Assembly: GCF_036898825.1 (NCBI RefSeq)
Contig: NZ_JARUND010000002.1
Span: forward strand, 434,001-498,000
Reading direction: 5' to 3'
DNA: 64,000 nt
DNA from: Streptomyces sp. B21-083
Lineage (GTDB): Bacteria > Actinomycetota > Actinomycetes > Streptomycetales > Streptomycetaceae
Under the pieces are notes generated by a model. It was not told where the DNA came from. It worked only from the letters and a program-made list of their open reading frames with translations, and did not search any database. The stretch's first letter is position 1. Each line of letters opens with the position of its first letter. This document shows positions 42,801-53,800 of the stretch, one piece after another. Position numbers and translations under genes: made by a program.

Positions 42801-44491
42801 CGCCCGATGTCACGACCGCCCAGGGGACGCGTGCGCCGCGCACTCCGCAGGAGGAGATCCTGCGCGGGCTGTTCGCCGAGATCCTAGGTCGGGATCCGCA
42901 CGGTGTGGGCGTGGACGACGGTTTCTTCGACCTCGGCGGCGACAGCATCACCTCCATCCATCTCGTCAGCCGCGCCCTCACGGCCGGGCTGCGGCTCACC
43001 CCGCGCGATGTCTTCGAGCAGCGGACGATCGCCGGACTCGCCGCGGTGGCCACGGCGCGTCCGGCCCCGGCACGGGGGCCCGCCCTGGAGCCGGCGGTCG
43101 GCGAACTGCCGCTGACCCCGGCGATGCACCGGCTTCGTGAACGCGGCGGCCCCATCGGCTCGTTCAGTCAGTCGGCGCTGTTCGTGACACCCGCCGACGC
43201 CGACGAGAAGCGTCTGGCGGGCGCCCTCCAGGCAGTACTCGACCACCATGACGCGCTGCGGATGCGTGTGACGACCGCCGGTGACTGGACCGCGTACATC
43301 CCGGCTGCCGGGAGCGTGGACGCGGTCGGGCTGCTGGATCGGGTCGCCGTGCCGGACGGCGATTTCGGTGCGGTGATCGAGCATCTGGTGGCACGACTAA
43401 GCCCGGAACAGGGTGAGTTGGTGCGCGCGGTCTGGCTCGACGCCGGGGCCGACCGGCCCGGCAGACTGCTGCTGACGGTGCATCATCTGGCCGTGGACGG
43501 GGTGTCCTGGGGGATTCTCCGGGCCGATCTGGCAGCCGCCTGGCGCGAGGAGGAACTGCCGTCGCCCGGCACTCCGTTCAGGCACTGGGCCCGACTGCTG
43601 GAGCGCGAGGCCGATGCCCGGACCGGTGAACTGGCCGTCTGGCAGGACTTGTTGGACGTCCCCGACCCGCTGCTGGGCGCCCGGCGCCCCGACCCGGCGC
43701 AGGACGTCGTCGCCGTAATGCGCCACCACACCCGGACCCTTCCGGCCGAACTGGCCGCCGACCTGCTCAACGCGGTGCCCGCCGCCTTCCACGCCGGCCC
43801 TGACGACGTCCTGCTCGCCGCCCTCGCCGTCGCCTTCGCACGGTGGCGGCACCGTCCGGCGCTGCTGCTGGACGTCGAGCGGCACGGGCGCGAGGAACTG
43901 GCCGAGGGGGTCGACCTGTCCCGGACCGTGGGCTGGTTCACCAGCGTCGTGCCGGTGCGGCTCGACCTCACCGGCCTCGCCCTGGACGACTCCGCCGAGG
44001 TCATCAGGAGCGTCAAGGAACAGCTGCGCGCCGTACCCGATCACGGCATCGGCCACGGTCTGCTGCGCCACCTCAACCCGGCGACCGGACCCGTTCTCGC
44101 CGCGCTCCCGGTCCCGCAGATCGGCTTCAACTACCTGGGTCGCACACCCGCCGCAAGCGCGCGGGCGGCCGACTGGTCGCCGGCTCCCGAGGCGCTTCCC
44201 GGGTCGCTCGCCCTCGGCGCCGCCCACGACCCCGCCCTGCCCGTCACCCACGGCCTGGAGATCACCGCCGTGGCCACCGCCGAAGGGCTGCGGGCCACCT
44301 GGTCCTGGGCTCCCGGCATCTGGTCGGTGGACGACGTACACGCCCTGGCCGGGCTGTGGTGCGACGCCCTGACCGCCCTGACCCACGCCACCGCGGAGGG
44401 CGGACGGACCCCGTCCGACCTGCCGCTGGTGTCGCTGTCCCAAGCAGAGATCGCCGAACTCGAAGCCGAGTTCGGAAGCGAGTGGAGGTAA
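36827..44491 (+). CDS. NRPS, two modules plus epimerase: C-A-T-C-A-T-E
   Basis: A 2554-residue nonribosomal peptide synthetase. C1 covers residues 1-440 (HHIAVDG near 133) and, being first, may be a starter condensation domain. A1 (about 455-945) has the by-eye code DAYWWGGTFK, Val-like. T1 Ser is near 996 (GGHSLL). C2 is about 1053-1490 (HHIAADGWS near 1183). A2 (about 1510-1990) has code DATKMGHVGK, Asp/Asn-like with the acid-pairing Lys. T2 is near 2037 (GGDSITS) and E about 2090-2530 ([11 protein letters not shown]). Start ATG 36827 follows GGAG. It passes a D-residue peptide to the next protein, whose first C domain looks D-accepting. Codes were aligned to the PheA pocket without software. 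Confidence 0.93.
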   Translation: MTVSHGLEPSAAQRSMWFGQRLGGAGAAYNVGEYTEIHGRVEPELFRAAVRLVVEATETLRSRFAADDDGVRLLVDAGHGWTMPVVDAAGAEAARDWMADDFGTPFDLDRGPLFRYALLSLADDHWIWYQAYHHIAVDGFSCSLIARRVADAYTALAAGTPHTPPPAPLGPLIAADRAYRAAERQERDRAHWASVLADRPEPVSLSTRPPRVGDRFLRRTGHLPEPAGNLVHSAAAGAGTRWSRVVLAATAAYLHRLTGAHDIVLGLAVAARESETELATPGMASNVLPLRLSVRPDTPAVDLVRQTAQATRDLLGHQRHRGEELRREANWPQDGPRYFGPVVNVMAFGPEVRFAGHPTTRHNLSTGPVEDLAVNVYDRADGQGIRVDLDASPEHYTDSELTAHHRRFLHFLEAFAAAASVPGTVVGRVGVTLPGEESRLDGPVPAPAVHGGTVPGLFAARVAADPEGVAVIHGEQAITGRGLDARANRLAHRLLRLGVRPEDRVAVLMRRSDELIVALLAVLKAGGAYVGLDPRAPAARTRRILAETDASVLLTDSADTSYDGLRTVSCTDPSLVTEPETAPEVPLHSDQLAYVSYTSGSTGRPKGVAVTHRDIAALAADSAFEGGAHARVLVHSPTAFDASTYEMWVPLLGGGTAVVAGAGGADEYVDAAGVARLTARHGLTALWLTAGLFRLAAEQDPGCFAGLRQVWAGGEAVPASAVRHVLAACPGLTVTNGYGPTETTTFATCRPCPDGADVPDALPIGRPLDGMRAQVLDGALQPVPRGVVGELYVTGPGVARGYLGRPEATAERFTADPYGPPGARMYRTGDRVRLDGNGELEFHGRADGQVKLRGFRVEPGEIETALAAHPQVAQAVVLVREDRPGDRRLIAYAVPAEGPVPDPESLRAHLAEQLPDQLVPSAVVRLDRLPLTANGKVDRAALPVPQVTSGSQGSGAPRPPQTPRTPQEKALCDLFADVLGLPEVGADDSFFALGGHSLLALRLIGRIRDTLGADLTLRDLFGAPTPAALAGPLGGTGAVVWPVSRPGPGAVPDEAPLSSAQRRLWFLDRLEESGAAYHIPLAVRLTGAALDQGALRLALADLVARHEILRTVYPDTDGTPRQRLLDPSTARPRLHVDHVTEAELPDRLAELAGLRLRLAEEIPLRAHLLVLGPEDHVLLLVLHHIAADGWSLDPLTRDLAAAYRARRDHRVPDTAHLPLQYADFAVWQSEQLGGTGGLMGSHLTYWTQVLAGLPDELLLPADRPRPARATHRGGDIPVRLDASLHRRLRALAGETGTTPFMVVQAGLAALLTRVGAGTDIPLGTPVAGRADETLDDLVGCFLNTLVLRTDTSGAPTFRELLDRVRDTDLGAYAHQELPFEQLVEALNPPRSPARHPLFQVMLAFRPGAEPHLDLPGLTARSLPVETGATKIDLTFNLGERHAGDGSPDGIEGILQYSADLYDRATAEELAARLERLLRAALADPDRPVGTLDILGRDERRRLLVECNDTAREVPETAFHRMFEARAAETPDAVAVTDAITSLTYNQLDVRADRLARALTSVGAGRGRVVAFSLLRSVDLAVAVLAVLKAGAAYLPLDPEHPVERTAYLLSDAGPVCVIARDPVGVGCPVVSPDADAPGTLLSDARPADPAYLIYTSGTTGRPKGVVVEHRNLTTYVARCVSAYPSLRGASLLHATMSFDATVTSLHGVLAAGGRVHIAAVHEAGAEPLPGGYTFLKATPSHLALLPALPYDISPTEEFMLGGEALVGEALRVWRRDHPDVRLINHYGPTELTVGCTDHRIDPGDDLPSGPVPIGRPMWNTRAYVLDAWLNPVPAGVEGELYVAGDQVARGYWNRPGLTAGRFVADLYGPPGARMYRTGDLAVRRADGVLELRGRADGQLKIRGLRIEPGEIEGVLTAHDDVDQAAVVVGEDRTGVRRLIGYLVGPDTEAGIDVRAYAAERLPGHMVPEVFVMLDALPMTPNGKLDRAALPAPPDVTTAQGTRAPRTPQEEILRGLFAEILGRDPHGVGVDDGFFDLGGDSITSIHLVSRALTAGLRLTPRDVFEQRTIAGLAAVATARPAPARGPALEPAVGELPLTPAMHRLRERGGPIGSFSQSALFVTPADADEKRLAGALQAVLDHHDALRMRVTTAGDWTAYIPAAGSVDAVGLLDRVAVPDGDFGAVIEHLVARLSPEQGELVRAVWLDAGADRPGRLLLTVHHLAVDGVSWGILRADLAAAWREEELPSPGTPFRHWARLLEREADARTGELAVWQDLLDVPDPLLGARRPDPAQDVVAVMRHHTRTLPAELAADLLNAVPAAFHAGPDDVLLAALAVAFARWRHRPALLLDVERHGREELAEGVDLSRTVGWFTSVVPVRLDLTGLALDDSAEVIRSVKEQLRAVPDHGIGHGLLRHLNPATGPVLAALPVPQIGFNYLGRTPAASARAADWSPAPEALPGSLALGAAHDPALPVTHGLEITAVATAEGLRATWSWAPGIWSVDDVHALAGLWCDALTALTHATAEGGRTPSDLPLVSLSQAEIAELEAEFGSEWR

Positions 44492-44497
44492 CCCACG

Positions 44498-47400
44498 GTG
44501 ACCCGGTCCGGAATCTCCGACATCCTGCCCCTGTCCCCGCTGCAGGAGGGGTTGCTCTTCCACGCCCTGTACGACGACGACCGCAGTCCCGACGTCTACG
44601 CCGCCCAGCAGGTCCTGGAGCTGACGGGCGAGGTCGACCCCGCCGCCGTACGGGCCGCCGGGCAGGCCCTGCTCGACCGGCACCCCAACCTGCGCGCATG
44701 CTTCCGCCGCCGGGAGGCCGGACAGCCGTTCCAGATCGTGCCCACTGACGTCGAACTCCCGTGGTCCGAGACCGACTTGTCGGCGTATGACGAGCGCGAC
44801 CGGGACAGCGCATGGCAGCGGCTGCTCGACGCGGAGCGCACCCGCCGCTTCGACCTCGCCAGGCCGCCGCTCCTGCGCCACCTGCTCGTCCGCTGGGCCC
44901 CCGACCGCTACCGGCTGGTGATCACCAACCACCACATCCTGCTCGACGGCTGGTCCAAGCAGCTGCTCGTCCGTGAGTTCAGCGCCCTGTACGCGGGCGA
45001 GCACCCGACCGCGCTCCCGACCGTGCCGCCGTACCGCGACTACCTCGCCTGGCTGGCCCGGCAGGACCGCGCCGCCGCCGAACGGGCCTGGCAGGACGTC
45101 CTGTCCGGCTTGCCCGGGCCCACCCTTCTGAGCCCCGCCGCCCCCACCACGCCCGTCCTCCCCCGTGAACTCGTCGTCGAACTGCCCGAGGAGCTCACCG
45201 CCCGCGCCGACACCACGGCACGCTCGCTCGGTGTCACCCTCAACACCCTTGTCCAGGGCGCCTGGGGCCTCCTGCTCGGCAGGCTGACCGGGCGTTGCGA
45301 CGCCGTCTTCGGCCAGACCGTCACCGTCCGTCCACCCGAACTGCCGAACGTGGCGTCGATGGTCGGCTTCTGCATCAACACCGTGCCCACCCGCGTCTGT
45401 TGGGACGAGGAGGACAGCGTCGCAGACCTCCTCACCGGCATCCGGAGCCGACAGGCGGAACTGCTGCCGCACCAGTATCTCGGCCTCGCGGACATCCGGC
45501 GCGCCACCGGCACGGGTGACCTCTTCGACACCCTGCTGGCGTTCGAGAACTACCCCGCGTCCGCCGCCAAGGGCGCGTCCGAGGTCACCCGGCTCACGGC
45601 CCGTGACGCCACCCACTACCCGCTCACCCTCTCCGTCCTCCCCGGCCGCCGCCTCGCCCTGCGCCTGTCGTACCGGCCCGACCTGTACGACGAGACGGGC
45701 GCCCGCGCCCTGTTGGACCGTTTCGCCATGGTGCTGGCAGCCCTGGCGGCCGACCCGGCACGTCCTGTCCGCGAGGTGGAGGCGCTGCTGCCGGACGAGC
45801 GGGAACGCCTCCTCGCCCGTCCGGCCACCGAGCCCGCACCGGCAGCCGTCACCCTTCCCGAGCTGTTCGCCGAACAGGCCGCCCGCACTCCCGACGCCCC
45901 GGCCGTCGTGCACGAAGGAACCCGTCTCACCTACGCGGAACTGGACGCGCGGTCCAACCGCCTGGCACACCTGCTCGCCGAACGGGGCGCGGGTCCTGAG
46001 CGGTTGGTCGCCCTGGCCCTGCCCCGCACCCCTGACCTCGTGGTGGCCGTACTGGCGGTGCTGAAGACCGGGGCCGCGTATGTACCGATGGATCCGGAGT
46101 ACCCGGCGGAGCGGCTGGCGTTCATGCTGGCCGACGCGGACCCGGTGCTGCTACTGACGGCGGACGACGAGGCGGCGGAACCGCGAGCCGGTGACGTGCC
46201 CGTGGTCACCGTGGCCGAGTCGGTCAACTACCCGGCGTCCGCACCACAGTTGCCGCTTCCAGACCCCGCCGGCATGGCCTACGTCATCTACACATCGGGT
46301 TCCACCGGTCGCCCCAAAGGTGTCTCGGTGCCGCACTCCAACGTCGTTCGGCTCTTCGAGTCCACCCGGCACTGGTTCGACTTCGGGCCGGACGACGTGT
46401 GGACGCTGTTCCACTCCTACGCCTTCGACTTCTCCGTGTGGGAACTGTGGGGTGCGCTGCTGCACGGCGGCACACTCGTGGTCGTGCCGTTCGCGGTGAG
46501 CCGTGAACCGGAGGAATTCCTGCGGCTGCTCGTCCGGGAGCACGTCACCGTGCTGAACCAGACGCCGTCCGCCTTCGGCCAGCTCCTGCGCGCGGACGCC
46601 ACCCTGCCAGATCTTGGGCGTGAACTGGCCCTGCGTCACGTCGTGTTCGGCGGTGAGGCACTCGACTTCACCCGGGTAGGCGAGTGGTACACCCGGCACC
46701 CTCAGGACGCGCCCGTCCTGGTCAACATGTACGGCATCACCGAGACTACGGTCCATGTCACCGGCCTGCCGCTGACCAAGGGCGCGGAACGGGCCGCCCA
46801 GGGCTCGATCGGACACCCGATCGCCGACCTGCGCGCATACGTGCTGGACGCCGGTCTGCGGCTCGTACCGCCGGGTGTCACCGGTGAGTTGTACGTCGCC
46901 GGGGCGGGACTGGCCCGCGGGTACCTGGGCCGGCCGGGGCTGACGGCCGGGCGGTTCGTGGCCGATCCGTTCGGGAACCCCGGGGAACGCATGTACCGCA
47001 CGGGTGACCTGGCGCGCCGGTCGGCGGACGGTGAACTGGAGTACGCGGGCCGGGCCGACGACCAGGTCAAGATACGCGGCTTCCGCATCGAACTCGGCGA
47101 GGTGGAGGCGGCGTTGGCAGGCCATCCCGAGGTCACCGAGGCGGTCGTCGTCGAGCGGGACGGGCGGCTGGTCGGTTACGCGGTGGGCGGCGCCGCCCTG
47201 GACGCGGAAGACCTGCGCCGCCACGCGGGTCGTACGCTCCCCGAGCACATGGTGCCCAGCGCCGTGGTGGTCCTGGACCGGCTGCCGTTGACCGCGAACG
47301 GCAAGCTGGACCGGGCCGCCCTGCCAGAGCCGGTGGCCCCGTCCGGTGGGGGCCGCGCCCCTCGTACTCCCCAGGAGGAGATCGTCTGCGGTCTGTTCGG

Positions 47401-50400
47401 CGACGTCCTCGGCGTGGCGGCACACCGGGTGGGCGTGGACGACGGGTTCTTCGACCTCGGCGGCGACTCCCTGCTCGCCATGCGGCTGACCGACCGGATC
47501 AGGGGCGCGCTCGGCACCGCACTGCCCGTCCGCGCGGTCTTCGAGGCACCGACTCCGGCCGGACTGGCCGAGCGCCTGAGCGCCGAAGACACCGTACGAC
47601 GCCCCGAACTCACACCGTACGTACGCGGCCAGGCCCCGATTCCGCTGTCGTACGCCCAACAGCGCCTGTGGTTCCTGAGCCGCCTCGACGCGGGAAACAG
47701 CACGTACACCGTCCCCTGGGCCCTACGGCTCACCGGCCCCCTCGACCGATCAGCACTCCAGGCCGCCCTCGCGGACCTCGTGGCCCGGCATGAACCGCTC
47801 CGTACGGTCTACCCCGACTTCCAGGGCACCCCGTACCAACGCGTCCTCGACCCGGAGGCGGGCCGGCCTGACCTCGCCGTGGCGGCGACCACCGAGGCCG
47901 AACTCCCGGCACTGCTCACCGCCGCCGCCCGGCATCGCTTCGATCTGTCGTCCGAACTCCCCCTGCGCGCCACCCTGTACACGCTCGACGCCGACACGCA
48001 CGTCCTGCTGCTACTCGCCCACCACATCGCTGTCGACGGCTGGTCCATGGCACCGTTGATGCGCGACCTGGAGACGGCGTACGCGGCACGAAGCACCGAG
48101 AGCATCCCGGAGTTTCGCCAACTGCCGGTCCAGTACGCCGATTTCGCGCAGTGGCAGCGCGACCTGCTGGGCGTAGCAGCATCGCCCGAGAGCTTGATAG
48201 GCCGTCATATCGCCTACTGGCGCGAGGCTTTGTCCGGTGCTCCCGGCGAGTTGCCTCTTCCCGCCGACCGTCCGAGGCCCGCCGAACCCAGCGGCGACGG
48301 TGACCGGGCCGCCCTCACCATCGACGGGGAGCTGCACGCGGGACTCGCCGACCTGGCCGCCGCCTCCAAGGTCACCCTCTTCATGGTGCTTCAGGCGGGG
48401 CTCGCCGCGCTGCTGACCCGGCTTGGTTCGGGCACCGACATCACCCTCGGCACCCCGGTCGCGGGACGCCCCGACGGCCGACTGGACGATCTGGTCGGCT
48501 TCTTCGTCAACAGTCTCACCCTGCGCACCGACACCTCGGGCAACCCCACGTTCCGCGAACTACTCGACCGCGTAAGGGAGTTCGACCTCGCCGCCTACGC
48601 CCACCAGGATGTGCCGTTCGACCTCCTCGTGGACGCCCTCAGCCCGGAACGCACCCTCGCCCGGCACCCCCTCTTCCAGGTCGTGATCGCCTTCACCGGC
48701 CACTCCGCGCACCCCGGTCTCTCCCTGCCCGGACTGGGCGTGACCCGCGAACCCGTGGAGACCGGCGCCGCCCGCTTCGACCTCTCCCTCTATCTGAGCG
48801 AGCGCCGCGACACCGACGGCAGCCCGGCGGGCATCGACGGCATCGCCGAGTACAGCACCGACCTGTTCGACCCGGCCACGGTCGAGCGGCTCACCCGGGT
48901 TCTGGTGCGTCTGCTGACCTCCGTCGCCGCCGACCCCGGCCTGCGCATCGAGGACGTGGACCTCCTCGGGGACGACGAGCTCTTCCGGGCACCCGTCAGC
49001 ACCGCCCTGCCGGAGACAGAGCCCACGACGACGACTGCGGTCACCGGTGGGCAGGAGCCCGCGACCCCGGCCGAGCGCGTCCTCGCCGCGCTCTTCCGTG
49101 AACTGCTCAACCTCCCCGAAGTCCCGCTCGACGAGGACTTCTTCGCCCTCGGCGGCGACAGCATCTCCTCGATCCGGCTGGTGAGCCGGGCGGCCGAGGC
49201 CGGGGTCGTGATCAGCGCGCGGGACGTCTTCAAGCACCAGACGGTGAAGGAGCTGGCGGCGGTGGCACGCGGTCCGGTCGGCGGGGCGACCGCCGCTGAC
49301 GACGGCCCGGCCCTCGCCCACATCCCCGGCGACGGAACAGGGTCGGTCCCGCTCACCCCCGTCATGCGGTGGCTGCTCGAACGCGGCGGCCCGATCGGCC
49401 GCTTCAGCCAGTCCGTCCTGCTGACGGTGCCGCCGGCGGCCGGCCTGCCGCAACCGGCCGACGCCCTGCAGGCCTTGCTCGACCACCACGACATGCTGCG
49501 AGCCCGTCTCGGCACCGGCCCTGGCGCGAGTGCGGACCCGGTGCTCGACGTACGCCCGGCCGGCACCGTCCGAGCCGCCGAGCTGCTCGACCGCCGGGAC
49601 GTATCCGCCGTGGACGATCTCCGCCCGGCCGTGGCCGAGGAGTTCGACCGGGTCGTGGGCCTGCTCGATCCGGCGGCCGGGGCGATGGCGCGGGCCGTGT
49701 GGTTCGACGCCGGACCGGACCGGCCGGGGCGACTGCTGCTGGTCGTCCACCATCTGGCCGTGGACGGCGTGTCCTGGCGCATCCTCGTCCCCGACCTGGA
49801 GGCTTCCTGGACGGCTGTCGCGGCGGGCCGACGGCCCGAACTGCCCTCTGTCGGCACGTCGTTCCGCCGCTGGGCCATGGTGCTGGGCGAGCAGGCGCGT
49901 ACCGCGTCGAGGGTCGCCGAGGCCGAGTTGTGGCACGGCGTCGCGGACGCACCGCGCACCCCGCTGGGCACGCGTCCGCTCGACCCCGACCGGGACACCG
50001 CCGCGACGACCCGCTCGCTGCGGCTGACCCTGCCGCCCGAGACCACCGGCGCCCTCCTCACCACCGTCCCGGCCGCCTTCCGTGCCGGTGTCCAGGACGT
50101 CCTGCTGACCGGTCTCGCGCTGGCCGTCGCCGACCACCAGGGCTCCCCGCACGTCGTCCTCGACGTCGAGGGCCACGGCCGCGAGGAGCTGGTCGCCGGC
50201 CTCGAACTGTCGCGCACCGTGGGCTGGTTCACCTCGCTCTACCCGGTCCATCTGGACCTGGCAGGTGTGGACGTGGCCGACGCGCTGGCCGCCGGACCCG
50301 CCCTCGACCTCGCCACCAGCCGGGTCACCGGACGGCTGCGCGAACTGCCCGACCACGGCACGGGTCACGGCCTCCTGCGCCACCTCAACCCCGGCACGGC

Positions 50401-50803
50401 GGCCGAGTTGGCGAAGGCTCCCGCTCCGTCCATCGGCTTCAACTACCTCGGCCGGTTCACGGCTCCCACCACCACCGGCGCCGAGCCGTGGGCCTTCGCC
50501 CCCGAGTCGTCGGCACTCGGCTCCGGCACCGACCCCGGCCTCGCCGCCGCCCATGCCCTCGACGTCAACGCCGTCGTCCACGACACCGACACCGGGCCGC
50601 ATCTGCTGGCCGACTGGTCGTGGCCCGACGGCGTACTGACCGAACCCGAGGTGCGGGCGCTGGCCGAGTCCTGGTTCGCCGCCCTCACCGCCCTCGTGTC
50701 GCGGACCGGCGACAACGCCGGCACCGGGTCCGGGTCCGGCCTGTCGGTGGCGGGCCTGTCCCGTGACGAGCTCGACGAGTTGGCGGCGGGCCTCGAAGGC
50801 TGA
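44498..50803 (+). CDS. NRPS with an A-less module: C-A-T-C-T-E
   Basis: A 2101-residue synthetase. C3 (residues 1-435, [24 protein letters not shown]) has the form seen after epimerase domains. A3 (about 455-945) has code DFWNVGMVHK, a standard Thr pocket. T3 is at 988 (GGDSLLAM), C4 about 1047-1490 (HHIAVDGWS near 1175), then only a linker of about 50 residues before T4 ([14 protein letters not shown] near 1550) and E (about 1617-2080, [13 protein letters not shown]). The second module therefore lacks an adenylation domain and must be loaded in trans. GTG 44498 follows GGAGG; it starts 6 bases after the previous stop. Confidence 0.93.
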   Translation: MTRSGISDILPLSPLQEGLLFHALYDDDRSPDVYAAQQVLELTGEVDPAAVRAAGQALLDRHPNLRACFRRREAGQPFQIVPTDVELPWSETDLSAYDERDRDSAWQRLLDAERTRRFDLARPPLLRHLLVRWAPDRYRLVITNHHILLDGWSKQLLVREFSALYAGEHPTALPTVPPYRDYLAWLARQDRAAAERAWQDVLSGLPGPTLLSPAAPTTPVLPRELVVELPEELTARADTTARSLGVTLNTLVQGAWGLLLGRLTGRCDAVFGQTVTVRPPELPNVASMVGFCINTVPTRVCWDEEDSVADLLTGIRSRQAELLPHQYLGLADIRRATGTGDLFDTLLAFENYPASAAKGASEVTRLTARDATHYPLTLSVLPGRRLALRLSYRPDLYDETGARALLDRFAMVLAALAADPARPVREVEALLPDERERLLARPATEPAPAAVTLPELFAEQAARTPDAPAVVHEGTRLTYAELDARSNRLAHLLAERGAGPERLVALALPRTPDLVVAVLAVLKTGAAYVPMDPEYPAERLAFMLADADPVLLLTADDEAAEPRAGDVPVVTVAESVNYPASAPQLPLPDPAGMAYVIYTSGSTGRPKGVSVPHSNVVRLFESTRHWFDFGPDDVWTLFHSYAFDFSVWELWGALLHGGTLVVVPFAVSREPEEFLRLLVREHVTVLNQTPSAFGQLLRADATLPDLGRELALRHVVFGGEALDFTRVGEWYTRHPQDAPVLVNMYGITETTVHVTGLPLTKGAERAAQGSIGHPIADLRAYVLDAGLRLVPPGVTGELYVAGAGLARGYLGRPGLTAGRFVADPFGNPGERMYRTGDLARRSADGELEYAGRADDQVKIRGFRIELGEVEAALAGHPEVTEAVVVERDGRLVGYAVGGAALDAEDLRRHAGRTLPEHMVPSAVVVLDRLPLTANGKLDRAALPEPVAPSGGGRAPRTPQEEIVCGLFGDVLGVAAHRVGVDDGFFDLGGDSLLAMRLTDRIRGALGTALPVRAVFEAPTPAGLAERLSAEDTVRRPELTPYVRGQAPIPLSYAQQRLWFLSRLDAGNSTYTVPWALRLTGPLDRSALQAALADLVARHEPLRTVYPDFQGTPYQRVLDPEAGRPDLAVAATTEAELPALLTAAARHRFDLSSELPLRATLYTLDADTHVLLLLAHHIAVDGWSMAPLMRDLETAYAARSTESIPEFRQLPVQYADFAQWQRDLLGVAASPESLIGRHIAYWREALSGAPGELPLPADRPRPAEPSGDGDRAALTIDGELHAGLADLAAASKVTLFMVLQAGLAALLTRLGSGTDITLGTPVAGRPDGRLDDLVGFFVNSLTLRTDTSGNPTFRELLDRVREFDLAAYAHQDVPFDLLVDALSPERTLARHPLFQVVIAFTGHSAHPGLSLPGLGVTREPVETGAARFDLSLYLSERRDTDGSPAGIDGIAEYSTDLFDPATVERLTRVLVRLLTSVAADPGLRIEDVDLLGDDELFRAPVSTALPETEPTTTTAVTGGQEPATPAERVLAALFRELLNLPEVPLDEDFFALGGDSISSIRLVSRAAEAGVVISARDVFKHQTVKELAAVARGPVGGATAADDGPALAHIPGDGTGSVPLTPVMRWLLERGGPIGRFSQSVLLTVPPAAGLPQPADALQALLDHHDMLRARLGTGPGASADPVLDVRPAGTVRAAELLDRRDVSAVDDLRPAVAEEFDRVVGLLDPAAGAMARAVWFDAGPDRPGRLLLVVHHLAVDGVSWRILVPDLEASWTAVAAGRRPELPSVGTSFRRWAMVLGEQARTASRVAEAELWHGVADAPRTPLGTRPLDPDRDTAATTRSLRLTLPPETTGALLTTVPAAFRAGVQDVLLTGLALAVADHQGSPHVVLDVEGHGREELVAGLELSRTVGWFTSLYPVHLDLAGVDVADALAAGPALDLATSRVTGRLRELPDHGTGHGLLRHLNPGTAAELAKAPAPSIGFNYLGRFTAPTTTGAEPWAFAPESSALGSGTDPGLAAAHALDVNAVVHDTDTGPHLLADWSWPDGVLTEPEVRALAESWFAALTALVSRTGDNAGTGSGSGLSVAGLSRDELDELAAGLEG

Positions 50804-50851
50804 CCCCGAAGGGCCCGAGAAGCAGAAGAAACAGCGAGACGAGAAGACGAC

Positions 50852-53800
50852 ATGACGCAGCCCGCGCTGGCCGACGTACTCCCCCTGACCCCTCTCCAGG
50901 AGGGCCTGCTCTTCCACGCCCTGTACGAGCACGAACGGGACGCCCCCGACGTGTACGTCGTCCAGTTGGTCTTCGAACTGGAGGGCCCGGTGGATTCCGA
51001 ACGCCTCCGCGCCGCCGCCCAGGCGCTGCTGGACCGCCACCCGAACCTGCGGGCGGCCTTCCGGCGACGCCGGGGCGGCCAGCCGGTGCAGGTCGTCCCG
51101 CTCCGGGCGACGCTGCCGTGGGCGGAAGCCGATGTGACGGGGCCGGATGCCGACGTCGAGAAGGCGTGGGACGCCCTTCTGGACGAGGACCGGCAGCAGG
51201 GGTTCGACCCCGCCACCCCTCCCCTTCTCCGCTGCACCCTGGTCCGCACCGGAGCCGACCGCCACCGGCTGCTCATCACCCACCACCACATCCTGCTCGA
51301 CGGCTGGTCGGTCTCCGTGCTCCTGCGGGAACTGCTCGCCCTGTACGCCGCCGACGGTGACCCGGCGGTGCTCGCGCCCGCTCCGCCGTACCGCGCCTTC
51401 CTCCAGTGGCTGGAGCGCCGGGACCGTGCCGCCGCCGAGACCGCCTGGCGGGAGGCGCTGGCCGACGTGACGGAGTCGACCCGGCTGGCCCCGGACACCC
51501 CGTCGAGCGCCGCCTCGGACGCCGAAAACGCCTTGGATCTGGTGCAGGCCCGCACCGAACTGTCGGCGGAGACCGGGGCCGCCCTCACGGCACGCGCCCG
51601 GAGCCTCGGCGTCACCGTCAACACCCTGGTCCAGTCCGCCTGGGCGCTCCTCCTGGGCCGGCTGACCGGCCGCGACGACGTCGTCTTCGGCACCACCGTC
51701 TCCGGCCGGCCGCCCGAGCTGCCCGGCGTCGAGTCCATGGTCGGCCTGTTCATCAACACCGTCCCGACCCGGGTCCGGCTGCGCCCGGCCGACTCCCTCG
51801 GCCGTCTGCTCCACGACGTCCGGGACACCTACGTCCACCTCCTCGACCACCACCATCTCGGCCTGGCCGACATCCAGCGGGCGGCCGGCGTGCCGGAGCT
51901 GTTCGACACCCTCCTCGTCTTCGAGAACTACCCGATGGATCCCGAGGCGACCGGCGACGGTGATACGGGCAGCGGCAGTCGGCTCCGCGTCACCGGATCG
52001 AGCGGGCGCGACGCGACCCACTATCCGGTGACCCTCGTCGCCGTCCCCGGATCCCGGCCCCGCTTCCGGCTGGCCTACCGCCCCGGGCTGTTCGACGCCG
52101 GATGGGCCGACGCCACGCTCGCCCGTCTGGTGCGCATCCTGGAGGCCATGGCCGCCGACCCGGACCTCCCGCAGGGACGCCTGGGCATTCTGGCGCCGTA
52201 CGAACTCCCCCAGCGGGTCCAGCTCCCGCCGGCCGCGACCCACACCCTGCCCGGCCTCTGGTCGGCCCAGGTCGCGGCCACCCCGGACGCCGACGCCGTA
52301 CTCGACCGGGGCACCCGGCTCACGTACCGCGAACTGGACGCCCGCGCCGAGCGGTTGGCCGACCGCCTCACCGCCTTCGGTGCGAGCCCGGAACGTGTCG
52401 TGGGCATCGCGCTCCCCCGAACGGCCGAGCTGGTCGTCGCCGTCCTCGCGGTACTCAAGTCAGGCGCCGCCTATCTGCCCCTCGACCCCGCCTATCCGGC
52501 CGACCGCCTCGCCTACATCGTCGACGACGCCCGTCCGGTCGTCGTCCTCACGACCGCCGAGACCACCGGAGCGCTCCCGAAGGACACACCGACGCTTGAC
52601 GTCGCTGGCGAGCTGACGACAGATCAGCAACCAGATCAGAAAGCCGAGTTGGGGCCGGAGAACCTCGCGTACATCACCTACACCTCCGGTTCCACCGGTC
52701 GCCCCAAGGGTGTGCTGGCCACCCACCGCAACGCCGTCGAGTTCGTCGAGTGGACGCACCGCGAGTTCGGGCACGACCGGCTGGCCAAGGTGCTGTTCTC
52801 GACCTCCCTCAACTTCGACGTGTCGGTGTTCGAGATCTTCTCCCCTCTCCTGTGCGGCGGCCGGGTCGAGATCGTCGAGAACCTCCTCGCGCTCACCGAC
52901 GGCACCCCTCGCGACGCCAGCCTGATCAGCGGCGTGCCCACGGTCATGGCCGGTGTGCTCGCGGAACGACCGGCCGTCTCACCGCACACGGTGGCCCTCG
53001 GCGGCGAACCGATCCCCGGGCGGCTCCGCGCCGACATCGAGGCCGCCTTTCCCGGGGTGCGGCTCGTCAACTTCTACGGCCCCACCGAAGCGACGATCTA
53101 CGCCACCGCCTGGCAGTCGGACCTGCACCCGGACGTCGGCTCCGCGCCTCCCATCGGACATCCCCTGGCCCGCAACCGGGTCCACCTGCTCGATCACGCC
53201 CTGCACCCCGTCCCCGACGGAGCCGTCGGGGAGGTCTACGTGGCGGGCGGCGGACCCGCCCGCGGCTACCTCGGCAGGCCCGCCCTCACAGCCGAGCGGT
53301 TCGTCGCCGACCCGTTCGGCGAACCGGGGGAACGCCTGTACCGCACGGGCGACCTCGCTGTCCGCGCCCCGGACGGGCAACTTCGTTTCCTGGGCAGGGC
53401 CGACCACCAGGTGAAGGTCCGTGGCTTCCGTATCGAACTCGGCGAGGTCGAGGCCGTACTCGCCGCCCACCCGGCCGTCGCGGGCGCGGCAGCGGCGGTG
53501 CGGGAGGACGGCCGTGGCGGAAAGCAACTCGTCGCGTACGTCGTCCCCACGCAAGCACCGGCACCAGCACCAGGCGAGGAACCGGAAGGCGGGGCCGTGT
53601 CCCCCGACGGGCTCCGCGACCACCTCGCCCGCACTCTCCCCGCCCACATGGTCCCCTCGGCTTTCGTCACGGTCGCCGTCCTCCCCCGTACCGCCAGCGG
53701 CAAGCTCGACCGTAAGGCGCTGCCCGCCCCCGACGCGACGCCCCACGGCGCCAAGGCGGCTCCACGTACCAGCATCGAGGAGGCACTGCGTGGCATCTTC

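Noticed and set aside
48560..52243. 1227-codon minus-strand frame across the second and third NRPS genes
   Set aside because: It spans two real genes and their junction in antisense and shows no motif.
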